Part shown: positions 24,133-32,406 of the stretch, piece by piece
Layout: each line of letters begins with the position of its first letter
Numbering within the stretch: the first letter of the stretch is position 1
Source of the DNA: Pseudomonadota bacterium
GTDB lineage: Bacteria > Pseudomonadota > Gammaproteobacteria > Burkholderiales > Burkholderiaceae_B
DNA length: 37,014 bases
Direction: 5' to 3'
NCBI GenBank assembly: GCA_023386765.1
Contig: JAEWJD010000380.1
Coordinates: 1-37,014 of the forward strand
The notes under the pieces: generated by a model
Seen by the model: only the letters and a program-made list of their open reading frames with translations
What the model was told of the DNA's origin: nothing
The model's database searches: none
Translations under genes and position numbers: made by a program

Positions 24133-24167
24133 CTCGACGAAAACCGTGGGGCGCGGCAGGCACGGCC

Positions 24168-25172
24168 CTAGAGCCAGCCCACCTTACGGAAGCGCCAATA
24201 CAGGATGCTGCAGGCCGTCACGATGACGCCCAGCGTAATGGGATAACCCCAGAAGGTCTTAAGTTCCGGCATGTACTCGAAGTTCATGCCGTAGATGCCG
24301 GCGATGGCCGTCGGCACGGCCAGAATGGCAGCCCAGGATGCCAGTTTTCGCGTGGTGTCGTTCTGTTGGCCCTGGCCGATCATGAGACTGGCCTCAAAGG
24401 CAAAAGCCAACGCCTCACGCAAGGCATTGACCAGCTCATCGACCCGCAACACGCGGTCGGCCACCTCACCGAAGTAGGGCCTGGCAGCGGCATCGACCGT
24501 GGACAGCTCCACGCGCGAGAGCCTGCGGCATATCTCGGCCATCGGGGCGATGGCCGTATGGATGCGCAGCAGATCGCGCCGCTGGCGATAAAGCTTGCGG
24601 ATATCGGCATCCTTGGCGCCGCGGATCAGGAGTTTCTGCTCGGCATGCTCGACCACGTCTTCGAAAGCGCCGACCGCCACCACGTAACGATCCACCAGCC
24701 AGTCCAGCAGTTCAGCCACGACATAGTCACTGCCGCGCTTGAGCAGATCAGGCGCGGCTTCCAGGCGCTCGCGCAGGGCGGTATGGGGCGAGCGCGCGCC
24801 CCGCCGGACGGTCACGAGAAAACCGTTGCCGATAAGGTACTGGGTTTCGCCAAATGCCGGTTTGCCGCCCTCGACCTCCACCGTGATGGCCACCACCAGC
24901 ACCGCATGGCCGTAATCGATGATCTTGGGACGACGATGAACCTCGCGCATTTCCTCGCAGTTTTTTTCGTCGATATCGAGGGCCTGCAGCACCTCGGTCA
25001 GGCACTGTGGATCCGGATTGTGCAGGCCGATCCAGAGCATGCCTTGGCTGCCGCCGACATATTCGCCCGCCTGTGCGATCGGCACCTCGCGCGCGCGCCG
25101 GCCATCGACATAGGCTACCGAGGCCACGACCTGGTTGACTGGCGGCTCGGCGGCCGCTGAGTGTTGCGCCAT
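24168..25172 (-). CDS. corA: CorA-family divalent metal (magnesium/cobalt) channel
   Basis: A 334-residue CorA-type channel, a homopentamer in the inner membrane that passes Mg2+ (and Co2+/Ni2+) into the cytoplasm. A large cytoplasmic alpha/beta funnel domain (about 1-270) is followed by two C-terminal membrane helices. The selectivity motif YGMNFEYMPE stands between them, and the protein ends with the basic RFRKVGWL. The ATG at 25172 is chosen for the purine-rich AAGGGGAGGGG just upstream; another in-frame ATG at 25193 has no such site. It sits 59 bp downstream of the helicase gene and just upstream of the nuclease, all on the minus strand. Confidence 0.93.
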   Translation of the reverse strand: MAQHSAAAEPPVNQVVASVAYVDGRRAREVPIAQAGEYVGGSQGMLWIGLHNPDPQCLTEVLQALDIDEKNCEEMREVHRRPKIIDYGHAVLVVAITVEVEGGKPAFGETQYLIGNGFLVTVRRGARSPHTALRERLEAAPDLLKRGSDYVVAELLDWLVDRYVVAVGAFEDVVEHAEQKLLIRGAKDADIRKLYRQRRDLLRIHTAIAPMAEICRRLSRVELSTVDAAARPYFGEVADRVLRVDELVNALREALAFAFEASLMIGQGQQNDTTRKLASWAAILAVPTAIAGIYGMNFEYMPELKTFWGYPITLGVIVTACSILYWRFRKVGWL

Positions 25173-25231
25173 GCCCCTCCCCTTGCGGATCATCGTGGCC
25201 GGACAGGCTCCGGCCTGCCGGGGATGATAGC

Positions 25232-27301
25232 TCAGGAGAACAGCCGCCGCAGTCTGCCGCCGACATCGATCTGCGCAAGCGGGGCTGCCTCCCCGGCCGG
25301 AACGTCCCGCCCATGCGGCAGCGGTCCAGGCTTGGGCAGGTGTTCGAACAGGGGCATCAAGCCGTCGGGCAGGAAGCGGCTGCGCGCGGCGTACACGTGC
25401 CGATCGCCCATGCCAGCCTGGGTGCTGACGTAAAAGCGCTGCGGCACGATGATCTGCAAGCGCTCGCGGGCACGCGTCATGGCCACATACAACAGACGCC
25501 GCTCCTCTTCGATATCATCGCTGCGGCCGGTGGCCATGTCCGAAGGCAGGCAACCGTCGACGGCATTGAGCAGGTAGACGGCGCGCCACTCCTGGCCTTT
25601 GGCGGAATGGATGGTCGACAGGATCATGTAATCCTCGTCGAGCAGGGGCTTGCCCGACTCGGCGCTGGTGGCCGATGGCGGATCCAGCGTCAACTCGGTC
25701 AGGAAGCGCTCGCGATTGGGATAGCCGCCGGCCAGCCGGGCCAGTTGCTGAAGATCCGCCTGGCGCGCGCGGGCATCGTCATAGCGCTCTTCCAGCCAGG
25801 GTGCATACCATTGCAGCGCCAGCTCCAGGTCGGCAGGCCAGCGTGCCTGGCCGCTGCGCAAAGCGCCAAAAAGCTGCGCCAGCGCCTGCCAGGGCGGGCT
25901 CTTCCTGAACCCTGCCAGACAGGCCTGGGGATCAGGTGCCTCGGCCATGGCATCCATCAGGCGCGCGGCCGTGGCCGGCCCCACGCCCGGCAGCAGCTGC
26001 GCCACCCGAAAGCCCGCCAGGCGCGAGCGCGGATTGTCGGCCCAGCGCAGGATCGACAGCACATCCTTGATATGCGCGGCCTCCAGAAAGCGCAACCCGC
26101 CGAACTTGACGAAGGGAATCTGGCGACGCGCCAGCTCCAGTTCGAGCGCCGCGCTATGGCTGCCGGTGCGAAACAAGGCCGCCTGCGCGGTCAGGCGCAT
26201 GCCCTCCTCGCGGCGTGCCAGAACCTGATCCGCGACCCAGCGCGCCTGGCCCGCCTCGTCGCTGACATTGACCAGTTCGGGTTTGTGACGGCCAGCCCGG
26301 TCGGTCCACAAGGCCTTGGCGTAGCGCTCTTCGGCCAAGGCGATGACGGCATTGGAGGCCTCCAGTATCGGCTGGGTGCTGCGGTAGTTGCGCTCCAGCG
26401 TGATCACGTGGGCACCGAAACGGGCCGGAAAATCCAGAATGTTGCGCACCGTCGCGGCACGAAACCGGTAGATCGACTGCGCATCGTCACCCACCACGGT
26501 CAAACCGCAACCATCAGGCTTGAGTCCTTGCAGGATACGGGCCTGCAGCAGGTTGGTGTCCTGGTATTCGTCGACCAGCACATGGTCAAAGCGCGCCGAC
26601 AGGTCACGCGCGAGCGACGGCTCGGCCATCATTTCGGCCCAATACAGCAGCAGGTCGTCGTAATCCAGGATGTGCTGGGACTGCTTGGCCTGCATATAGG
26701 CCTGGAACAGGCGTTTGAGTTCGGCCTCCCATTGCGCGCACCAGGGAAAGGCCTCGGCCAGCACGTCTGCCAGCGGCGCCTCACTGTTGACCACCCGCGA
26801 ATAGATGGCGAGGCAGGTACCCTTGAGCGGAAAGCGGCTTTGCGTGGCGCTCAGGCCCAGTTCGTGGCGCAGCAGGCCCATCAGGTCTTCGGCGTCGCTG
26901 CGGTCATGCACCGTGAATGACTCGGCCAGCCCGATGCGCGTGGCGCAATCGCGCAGCAGCCGCGCACCGATGCTGTGAAAGGTGCCCGCCCACGGCAGGG
27001 ACGGGGCTTGCGTGCTCAGGCCCATCACCCGCTTGAGCACGGCGCCCGCACGGCGATCCATTTCAAGGGCGGCGCGGCGTGAGAAGGTCAGCAACAGCAG
27101 GCGCTGCGGATCCACCCCGTGGCGGATGAGTTGCGCCACCCGATGTGCCAGCGTGCTGGTCTTGCCCGAGCCGGCCCCGGCGATTACCAGCAGCGCGCCG
27201 CCAGCTTGGCCTCCCGGCGTGACGCCGTAGGTGGCGGCATCGCGCTGCTGGGGATTCAGTTCGTCAAGCGGATCTGTGGTGTCGGGGCCTGGGGAATTCA
27301 T
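25232..27301 (-). CDS. UvrD/PcrA/Rep-like ATP-dependent DNA helicase
   Basis: A 689-residue superfamily 1A 3'-5' DNA helicase. All motifs are intact: Q-motif LNPQQRDAA, Walker A AGAGSGKTST (Lys47), Ia LTFSRRAALEM, Walker B LVDEYQDTN, III GDDAQSIYRFR, IV LERNYRST, V TIHSAKGQEW and VI VAMTRARERL. It lacks the long Tudor-like C-terminal extension of UvrD and is somewhat shorter than UvrD (about 720), so the exact orthologue is not assigned. The ATG at 27301 is the only start that keeps the Q-motif. No ribosome-binding site is visible, and a LexA-box-like sequence ends 10 bases upstream, suggesting SOS control. It acts in the cytoplasm on DNA, probably in repair or replication restart. Confidence 0.93.
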   Translation of the reverse strand: MNSPGPDTTDPLDELNPQQRDAATYGVTPGGQAGGALLVIAGAGSGKTSTLAHRVAQLIRHGVDPQRLLLLTFSRRAALEMDRRAGAVLKRVMGLSTQAPSLPWAGTFHSIGARLLRDCATRIGLAESFTVHDRSDAEDLMGLLRHELGLSATQSRFPLKGTCLAIYSRVVNSEAPLADVLAEAFPWCAQWEAELKRLFQAYMQAKQSQHILDYDDLLLYWAEMMAEPSLARDLSARFDHVLVDEYQDTNLLQARILQGLKPDGCGLTVVGDDAQSIYRFRAATVRNILDFPARFGAHVITLERNYRSTQPILEASNAVIALAEERYAKALWTDRAGRHKPELVNVSDEAGQARWVADQVLARREEGMRLTAQAALFRTGSHSAALELELARRQIPFVKFGGLRFLEAAHIKDVLSILRWADNPRSRLAGFRVAQLLPGVGPATAARLMDAMAEAPDPQACLAGFRKSPPWQALAQLFGALRSGQARWPADLELALQWYAPWLEERYDDARARQADLQQLARLAGGYPNRERFLTELTLDPPSATSAESGKPLLDEDYMILSTIHSAKGQEWRAVYLLNAVDGCLPSDMATGRSDDIEEERRLLYVAMTRARERLQIIVPQRFYVSTQAGMGDRHVYAARSRFLPDGLMPLFEHLPKPGPLPHGRDVPAGEAAPLAQIDVGGRLRRLFS

Positions 27302-27311
27302 GGCGCAATCA

Positions 27312-27327
27312 CTGTATATTCATCCAG
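27312..27327. promoter_or_regulatory. LexA (SOS) box between helicase and DUF72 genes
   Basis: CTGTATATTCATCCAG matches the LexA consensus CTGT-N8-ACAG at seven of eight conserved bases, with an AT-rich centre. It has the same CTGT...CCAG shape that I recall for the E. coli uvrD operator. A TATAGT -10-like hexamer on the minus strand (27333 to 27328) abuts it, so LexA would cover the helicase transcription start. Confidence 0.6.
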
Positions 27328-27353
27328 ACTATACCGCGTTCCTGACTGCCCTC

Positions 27354-28244
27354 ATGTCGCTGCTCATCGGCACCGCCTCCTGGACCGACCCCACCCTGCT
27401 GGCCTGCGGACGCTTTTATCCGCCCAGCCTGACGGATGCACGTGCGCGCCTGGCGTTCTATGCCAGCCGCTTCCCGCTGGTCGAGGCCGACTCACCCTAC
27501 TATGGCTTGCCGCAGGCAGCGCTTACCCACGCCTGGGCCGAACGCACGCCGCCCGGCTTCCTCTTCAATCTGAAGCTGTTCCGCCTGTTCACCGGCCACC
27601 CCACACCCCCCTCGGCCCTGCCGGCCGATCTGCGTCATGACCTGGGCTGGGATCCCCGGGATGGCCAGGCGCGCTTTGCCAACCAGCTGCCCATGGCGTG
27701 GCGGCGTGAGCTTTGGCGCCGCTATCTGCAGGCGCTGGAGCCACTGCGTGCAGCCGGCAAGCTCGGGCTGGTGCATTGCCAGTTCGCCCCCTGGATCCAA
27801 CGGGATACGCGCGGCCTGCGCCTGCTCGATGAATGCGCTGCCCGGCTCGACGAACTGGATGCCTCGGTCGAATGGCGCCATCCCAGCTGGTGGCGCAATC
27901 CGGCCGTCCAGGCAGCGACCCTGGACGCCCTGCGCGAACGCCGCCTGGTGCACACCATCGTGGACGCCCCGCAAGGTGCAGCCGGCAGCGTGCCGGCGGT
28001 ATGGGCCGTGACACGCGACGATCTCGCGCTGCTGCGGCTGCACGGCCGCAATGCCGCCGCCTGGGACATCCGCGCCGCGGCATCCTCTTCGCGTTTCCAA
28101 TACGAGTACAGCGACGCCGAGCTGGCCGAACTGGCCGGCCGCATCCGCGCCTTGCCCGCCAGCCAGACCCATGTCGTGCTCAATACCAATTACCAGGACC
28201 AGGGCATGGAGAACGCCGCCCGGCTGCGCCGGGCACTGGGCTGA
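27354..28244 (+). CDS. DUF72 (YecE-like) family protein
   Basis: A 296-residue cytoplasmic protein of the DUF72/YecE family, a TIM-barrel-like fold of unknown function. Family hallmarks are the N-terminal LLIGTASWTDP, the YASRFPLVEADSPYYGLP segment, FLFNLKLFRLFTGH, ASVEWRHPSWW and a C-terminal THVVLNTNYQDQG. The ATG at 27354 puts the conserved IGTASW strand at residues 5-10; in-frame starts at 27231 and 27300 would extend into the helicase gene and across the LexA-like box. It is divergent from the helicase, with a 52-bp intergenic region. Its stop codon directly abuts the stop codon of the convergent receptor gene. Confidence 0.88.
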   Translation: MSLLIGTASWTDPTLLACGRFYPPSLTDARARLAFYASRFPLVEADSPYYGLPQAALTHAWAERTPPGFLFNLKLFRLFTGHPTPPSALPADLRHDLGWDPRDGQARFANQLPMAWRRELWRRYLQALEPLRAAGKLGLVHCQFAPWIQRDTRGLRLLDECAARLDELDASVEWRHPSWWRNPAVQAATLDALRERRLVHTIVDAPQGAAGSVPAVWAVTRDDLALLRLHGRNAAAWDIRAAASSSRFQYEYSDAELAELAGRIRALPASQTHVVLNTNYQDQGMENAARLRRALG

Positions 28245-30668
28245 TCAAAGCTGGTATTTCAGATTCAACGTAGCGCGTCGCGGCGAACCATAGAATGTAT
28301 AAAACCAGGGGTCACCCACGGCGCTGTAGTAGCGCCGGTCAAATAGGTTATCCAGCGTCAGCCCCACCTCCGTGCGCGCATTGACCTGATACTTGGCCAT
28401 CAGCGCGACGATGGCGTACCCGCCCTGGCGCACCTTGTACTGTTCGCCCGAATTGGAGATACGGCTCTGGGCCTTGACGTTGCCGCCCAGCGTGAGCGCG
28501 GTGCCGGGCACGCGATAGGTGGTGTAAAGCCTGACCACATGATCAGGAGTCTGTGTGGCATAGGGTTTGCCTTTGTCCGCACCCTTGGCGTGTTCGCTGT
28601 GCACGTAGGTGTAGGCCAGCCCCAGTTGCCAACCTGGGTGTACCTCACCGGCCAACGACAGATCGACCCCTTTGCTGACCACCAGCCCCGACGCGTTATA
28701 GCAATAACCTCGGCAGATGCCTGCCTCGTCATACGGGAAGCGGGTGTCAATCTGAGCCAGGTTGTTCTGCTCTAGCCTGAACAGGCCCGCACTGGCGTTG
28801 AGCCGGCCTCCGTAGTACTCGCCCTTGACACCGATCTCGTAGTTTTTGCCCACCACCGGATCCACCGTGCTGCCGCTGGATTGCAGTTCGGACTGCGGTT
28901 TGAAGATATCTGAATAGCTGGCGTAGGCCGAGTGTGCGGCATCCAGGTCAAGCACCAGGCCGGCATACGGCGTGACCACCGCGCTTTCTTTCTGCGCCCG
29001 CACCCCAGCATTGAGATACTCGTACCAACTCACGCGTGAACCCACGATCAATTTGAGCGGCTCAGCGAGATTCAACCTGGCCACTCCGTAGAGCCCGCGC
29101 TGACGGGTTTCGTTGGGTACGCTCCATTCACCCAGCGGTGCATCCGGACGTGGCACATCGGGATCAAAGCGATAGATGTTCACGGCCCGGCCGCTACCGT
29201 AGTAACCGCGCGTCTTTTCCTTCATGCGCGACCCGTTCATGCCCAACACCAGCTCGTGTTCGCGACCCAGCAGTTCCAACGGACCGCTGGCATAGACATC
29301 GTAGCTGTCGGAACGGAAGTCGCGTTTCAAAAGCTGTTGATAGAACTTCAGACCATCGCCGCTGATTTCATCCAGGGTGCCGTAGAGATAGCTGGAGGCA
29401 TTGTCCACATCGGTCTGGTTGTGGCTGTAGCGGGCCTGAACGGACCAGCCCGCCCCCAGCCGCTGCTGCAGGCCGACGGTGTAGATGCGGTAGGCCTTGT
29501 CGATGCCGTCATTGGCCCCGGCAAAAAAGGAAGAGCGCCTCAAACGCAGATCCCCGCCCGCCGCATTGGTGGGCACACCCAGATGATTATTGCCCTCGTT
29601 ACGTTGCCATTGGAAATCCACTGTGAGCAGGGTGGTTTCGGCCAGATCGGCTTCGATGACGCCATAGACACCTTTTTTCCGATCGTAGGCATAGTCCATG
29701 AAACTGTCGCTCTCGTCCCAGAGCGCTACCAGGCGCGCACGCAGCCTGCCGCTTTCAAGCAAGGGCCCCGATACATCCCCCACCAGGCGACGTCGGTCCC
29801 AGGAGCCGGCCAACGCTTCCCAGCTCATCTGACCGGTAGCCGTCGGGCGCTTGCGCACCAGATTGACGGTGCCCCCAGGCTGGCCAGCGCCGCTCAGCAG
29901 CCCGGCCGCCCCCTGCAGGATCTCCACGTGATCGATGAAAGCGCTATCCGGTGAAGGATTGCTATTGCTCTCGCCGATGCCGACCGGGTTCGACATACCC
30001 TCGTACTGCATCTGCAGACCGAAGCCACGGCTGAAGAAATTGGCCCCATCGGCCCCTTGCGAGGCCACCACGACGCTGCTGGTGCTTTCAAGCACATCAT
30101 TCATGTCGGTAAGGGCGAAATCATCGATCTTCTGACGTGTCACGACCGTTAGGCTCTGCGGCGTCTCCCGCAGGCTCAACGCCAGGCGGGTCGCCGTAGA
30201 GGTCGAGCCGGTCGTATAGGAACCGCTATGCTCGGTCATGCCATCGCCACGGGCGCTGACCGTAATCGCGGACAACGTGGCAACCTCGCCACCAACAGGC
30301 CGCAAGCGCAACACAAAGCCGCCTTGCGACAAGGGCTCGGCCACCAGCCCACTGCCCTGCAACAGGCGGCTCAACGCCTCGCCGGCGGTAAATTCACCCT
30401 GCAACCCGGCCGTGTCGCGCGTGGCGAGCAGAGCGGGGTCACTTGCCAGCGGCGTGCCGGACTCGGCCATGAAACGTGCCAAGGCCTGCTCCAGAGGCCC
30501 CGCGGCGATATCGTAGCGACGCGACGAGGACGTCATCGCATCGGCAGGCTGGGCCTGGGCGGGTGCCCCCACCCCTCCGGCGACAGCGCACAGTTGTGCC
30601 ACGACCAAGGCATAGTGCAGGACGCGGCCGCGCGAAGGCCGGCCGGCAGAAAGGGGAAAGCGGGACAT
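28245..30668 (-). CDS. STN-domain TonB-dependent siderophore receptor (signal-transducing)
   Basis: An 807-residue FpvA/FoxA-type outer-membrane transducer. The ATG at 30668 begins the signal peptide (MSRFPLSAGRP..., cleavage near APAQAQ), with AGGAAG upstream; frame sequence beyond it is shadow. The mature N-terminus holds an STN signalling domain (about 45-120, RYDIAAGPLEQALARF, GEALSRLLQGSGL), then a plug (LSLRETPQSLTVVTRQKIDD, NFFSRGFGLQMQYEG, VEILQGAAGLLSG) and a barrel ending NLKYQL. The STN domain is expected to touch the periplasmic part of the FecR-like protein encoded next to it and to activate the FecI-like sigma factor. The TonB box may lie around ATLSAITVSA. The ligand is unknown, probably a ferric siderophore. 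Confidence 0.94.
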   Translation of the reverse strand: MSRFPLSAGRPSRGRVLHYALVVAQLCAVAGGVGAPAQAQPADAMTSSSRRYDIAAGPLEQALARFMAESGTPLASDPALLATRDTAGLQGEFTAGEALSRLLQGSGLVAEPLSQGGFVLRLRPVGGEVATLSAITVSARGDGMTEHSGSYTTGSTSTATRLALSLRETPQSLTVVTRQKIDDFALTDMNDVLESTSSVVVASQGADGANFFSRGFGLQMQYEGMSNPVGIGESNSNPSPDSAFIDHVEILQGAAGLLSGAGQPGGTVNLVRKRPTATGQMSWEALAGSWDRRRLVGDVSGPLLESGRLRARLVALWDESDSFMDYAYDRKKGVYGVIEADLAETTLLTVDFQWQRNEGNNHLGVPTNAAGGDLRLRRSSFFAGANDGIDKAYRIYTVGLQQRLGAGWSVQARYSHNQTDVDNASSYLYGTLDEISGDGLKFYQQLLKRDFRSDSYDVYASGPLELLGREHELVLGMNGSRMKEKTRGYYGSGRAVNIYRFDPDVPRPDAPLGEWSVPNETRQRGLYGVARLNLAEPLKLIVGSRVSWYEYLNAGVRAQKESAVVTPYAGLVLDLDAAHSAYASYSDIFKPQSELQSSGSTVDPVVGKNYEIGVKGEYYGGRLNASAGLFRLEQNNLAQIDTRFPYDEAGICRGYCYNASGLVVSKGVDLSLAGEVHPGWQLGLAYTYVHSEHAKGADKGKPYATQTPDHVVRLYTTYRVPGTALTLGGNVKAQSRISNSGEQYKVRQGGYAIVALMAKYQVNARTEVGLTLDNLFDRRYYSAVGDPWFYTFYGSPRRATLNLKYQL

Positions 30669-30736
30669 GAGCAGGAACTTCCTGGGCAAAGCGGTTGGCA
30701 AACAATCGCGCAAGCGATCTCTCATGTCCTTAATCG

Positions 30737-30765
30737 AACGAGAACGCCAAACGTAGCAATTTGCC
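30737..30765 (-). promoter_or_regulatory. Possible iron-starvation ECF-sigma promoter of the receptor
   Basis: On the minus strand, GGCAAAT (30765-30759) and CGTT (30740-30737) are 18 bp apart in the 109-bp gap between the FecR-like gene and the receptor. This loosely resembles -35 and -10 elements of FecI-type sigma factors. The match is short and unverified. Confidence 0.25.
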
Positions 30766-30777
30766 AATGGCCGCCCC

Positions 30778-31746
30778 TTACCGGGCAGCGAGATGGGTCC
30801 ACCAAGGGAAAGGACGCTCGATCCGCAATGGGAGTGCCGCCTCCAGCATTGCCAGAGCGCGCGGCGGGTCCTGTAACGGAAAACTGCCGAATACCGGCAG
30901 GCCCGTGATCTCGGAAGCCACGCCCAGGTGCCCCCGCACATAAGGCCGCAACTCCTGAACCACATCGGCCAGGGGCATGCGCCTGGCCAGCAGCAACCCA
31001 CCCGGCCAGGCCTGGCGGGCCGGCTCGGCAGGTTCCAGCACACCTAGACGTTCAGGTCCGAACCACAACTGCTGCCCCGCCGGAACGCGGATCACCCCCG
31101 CCTCATTGCGGACCTCGACCTGCCCCTCGAATACCGCCAAGGCGGTCTGCGCCTGCAGCAACCGGACGCTGAAGCGCGTACCAAGCGGCTGAAGATGGCC
31201 TTGCGGCGTCTGGACACGGAAGGGACGCGCATCCGCCGCCGTTTCGATCAGCACCTCACCGCGCAACAGATGCAGCCCACGCTGCCTCGGCCCGGCAAGG
31301 TAATCAAAAGCGCTCTCGGCGTTGAGCCAGACCCGCGTGCCATCGGGCAAAGCGATCTGGCGGGTTTCTCCTGTGCCCGTGCTGACATCGGCCAGCCAGG
31401 CGGTGGCCACCTCGGGTAAAGGCGACAGGCGCCAGGCCCCCCAGCCGCTGGCTGCCGACCCGGCCACCAGCGCCAGACTCCGCAGCAGCTGGCGGCGGGA
31501 ATGGCGCGCCCGCCCAAAGGCGATGATGGCCGCCCCCCGTTCGGGGCTGTGCTTGATCGGCTCGAAACGCTGGCTGATCTGTTCGACATAGCGCCAAGCC
31601 TGGGCATGCTGGAGCGAGGCGTCCAGCCAGGCCTGCCAGCGCTTGTGCTGTGCCAGGCTGGCCTGTCCTGAACTCAGTTCTGCGAACCAGCGAGCGGCCT
31701 GCTCCAGCACCTCCTGGGAAAGCACTTCGGGGCGTGCGGCACTCAT
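30778..31746 (-). CDS. FecR-like anti-sigma regulator
   Basis: A 322-residue inner-membrane regulator that transfers the receptor's signal to the sigma factor. The N-terminal cytoplasmic part (about 1-70) has the sigma-binding pattern QAARWFAELSSG...KRWQAWLDASLQHAQAW. One membrane helix follows at about 85-105, just after RRQLL. The periplasmic FecR domain includes TGTGETRQIALPDGTRVWLNAES and RGEVLIET, and the C-terminal STN-like region faces the receptor. The ATG at 31746 overlaps the sigma-factor stop as ATGA, which fixes the start; twelve upstream in-frame codons are not needed. Neighbouring gene order sigma, FecR, receptor is standard for cell-surface signalling. Confidence 0.94.
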   Translation of the reverse strand: MSAARPEVLSQEVLEQAARWFAELSSGQASLAQHKRWQAWLDASLQHAQAWRYVEQISQRFEPIKHSPERGAAIIAFGRARHSRRQLLRSLALVAGSAASGWGAWRLSPLPEVATAWLADVSTGTGETRQIALPDGTRVWLNAESAFDYLAGPRQRGLHLLRGEVLIETAADARPFRVQTPQGHLQPLGTRFSVRLLQAQTALAVFEGQVEVRNEAGVIRVPAGQQLWFGPERLGVLEPAEPARQAWPGGLLLARRMPLADVVQELRPYVRGHLGVASEITGLPVFGSFPLQDPPRALAMLEAALPLRIERPFPWWTHLAAR

Positions 31747-32264
31747 GCCACCAGCGCCAGACGCGCCTCCAGTTGCAGGCAATGCAACATTGCCTGGGCC
31801 ACATAAGAGGTCACCGAGCGCAAGGACACGCCCAGTTCACGAGCGACTTCCTTGTGCGTCATGTCGCCGGCCACCGCCATCACGAAAGCGCGCGCCACCT
31901 TGACCGGCAGCGCCCGCAACATTGCGTCAATCTCGTTGAGCGCCTGCAGCACGATCGCCTGATGCTCCGCCGAGGGCGCGAGCGCCTCGGGCTGGGCGGC
32001 CAGCGTTTCTAGCCAGGCCTGTTCGATGCTGCGCCGGCGCCACAGATCCACGCACAGGCCATTGGCCATGCTACGCAGGTAGCTGCGCGCCTGCGGCGGC
32101 GTTGCGAAATGCCGCGGCACCTGCAACAGCCGCAAGAAGGCGTCCTGAGCCAGATCCGCCGCATCGGCGGCATTACCCAGACGACGCAGCAACCAGCCCT
32201 GCAACCAGGGATGGTGGCGGCAATAAAGGGACTCGAATTCGGGAGAGGAGGCCTCGTGGGACAC
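31743..32264 (-). CDS. FecI-like ECF sigma factor
   Basis: A 173-residue extracytoplasmic-function sigma-70 factor of the iron-starvation group. Region 2 includes DLAQDAFLRLLQ and SYLRSMANGLCVDLWRRR; region 4 includes HKEVARELGVSLRSVTSYVAQAM, the -35-binding helix-turn-helix. It starts with GTG at 32264, with GGAA six to ten bases upstream, and ends in a 4-bp overlap with the FecR-like gene. It should direct RNA polymerase to the adjacent receptor promoter when the receptor binds its siderophore. A Fur-box-like sequence about 47 bp upstream suggests that iron represses the cascade at this gene. Confidence 0.95.
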   Translation of the reverse strand: MSHEASSPEFESLYCRHHPWLQGWLLRRLGNAADAADLAQDAFLRLLQVPRHFATPPQARSYLRSMANGLCVDLWRRRSIEQAWLETLAAQPEALAPSAEHQAIVLQALNEIDAMLRALPVKVARAFVMAVAGDMTHKEVARELGVSLRSVTSYVAQAMLHCLQLEARLALVA

Positions 32265-32310
32265 GGCGCGTTCCGATGGCGCGCCGCTGCACGGACGCCT
32301 GACATTTGCA

Positions 32311-32332
32311 GATAAGAATAAATATTATTATC
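32311..32332 (-). promoter_or_regulatory. Fur-box-like operator of the sigma-factor gene
   Basis: GATAAGAATA followed by AATATTATTATC forms an AT-rich imperfect palindrome very close to the Fur consensus in an otherwise GC-rich region. It lies 47-68 bp upstream of the FecI-like start. Confidence 0.7.
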
Positions 32333-32406
32333 AGTAAATGAAGATTGCGCAACGCATCTTGATCCATTGGGAGCCAGGTTTTGCTCAATGCCCCTCCCGC
32401 CGCATT

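Noticed and set aside
25313..26920. 535-codon frame antisense to the UvrD-like helicase
   Set aside because: A shadow frame; all seven helicase motifs lie on the minus strand.
27231..27353. Upstream starts for the DUF72 gene (27231 and 27300)
   Set aside because: They would run into the helicase gene and across the LexA-like box, and the family N-terminus begins at the 27354 ATG.
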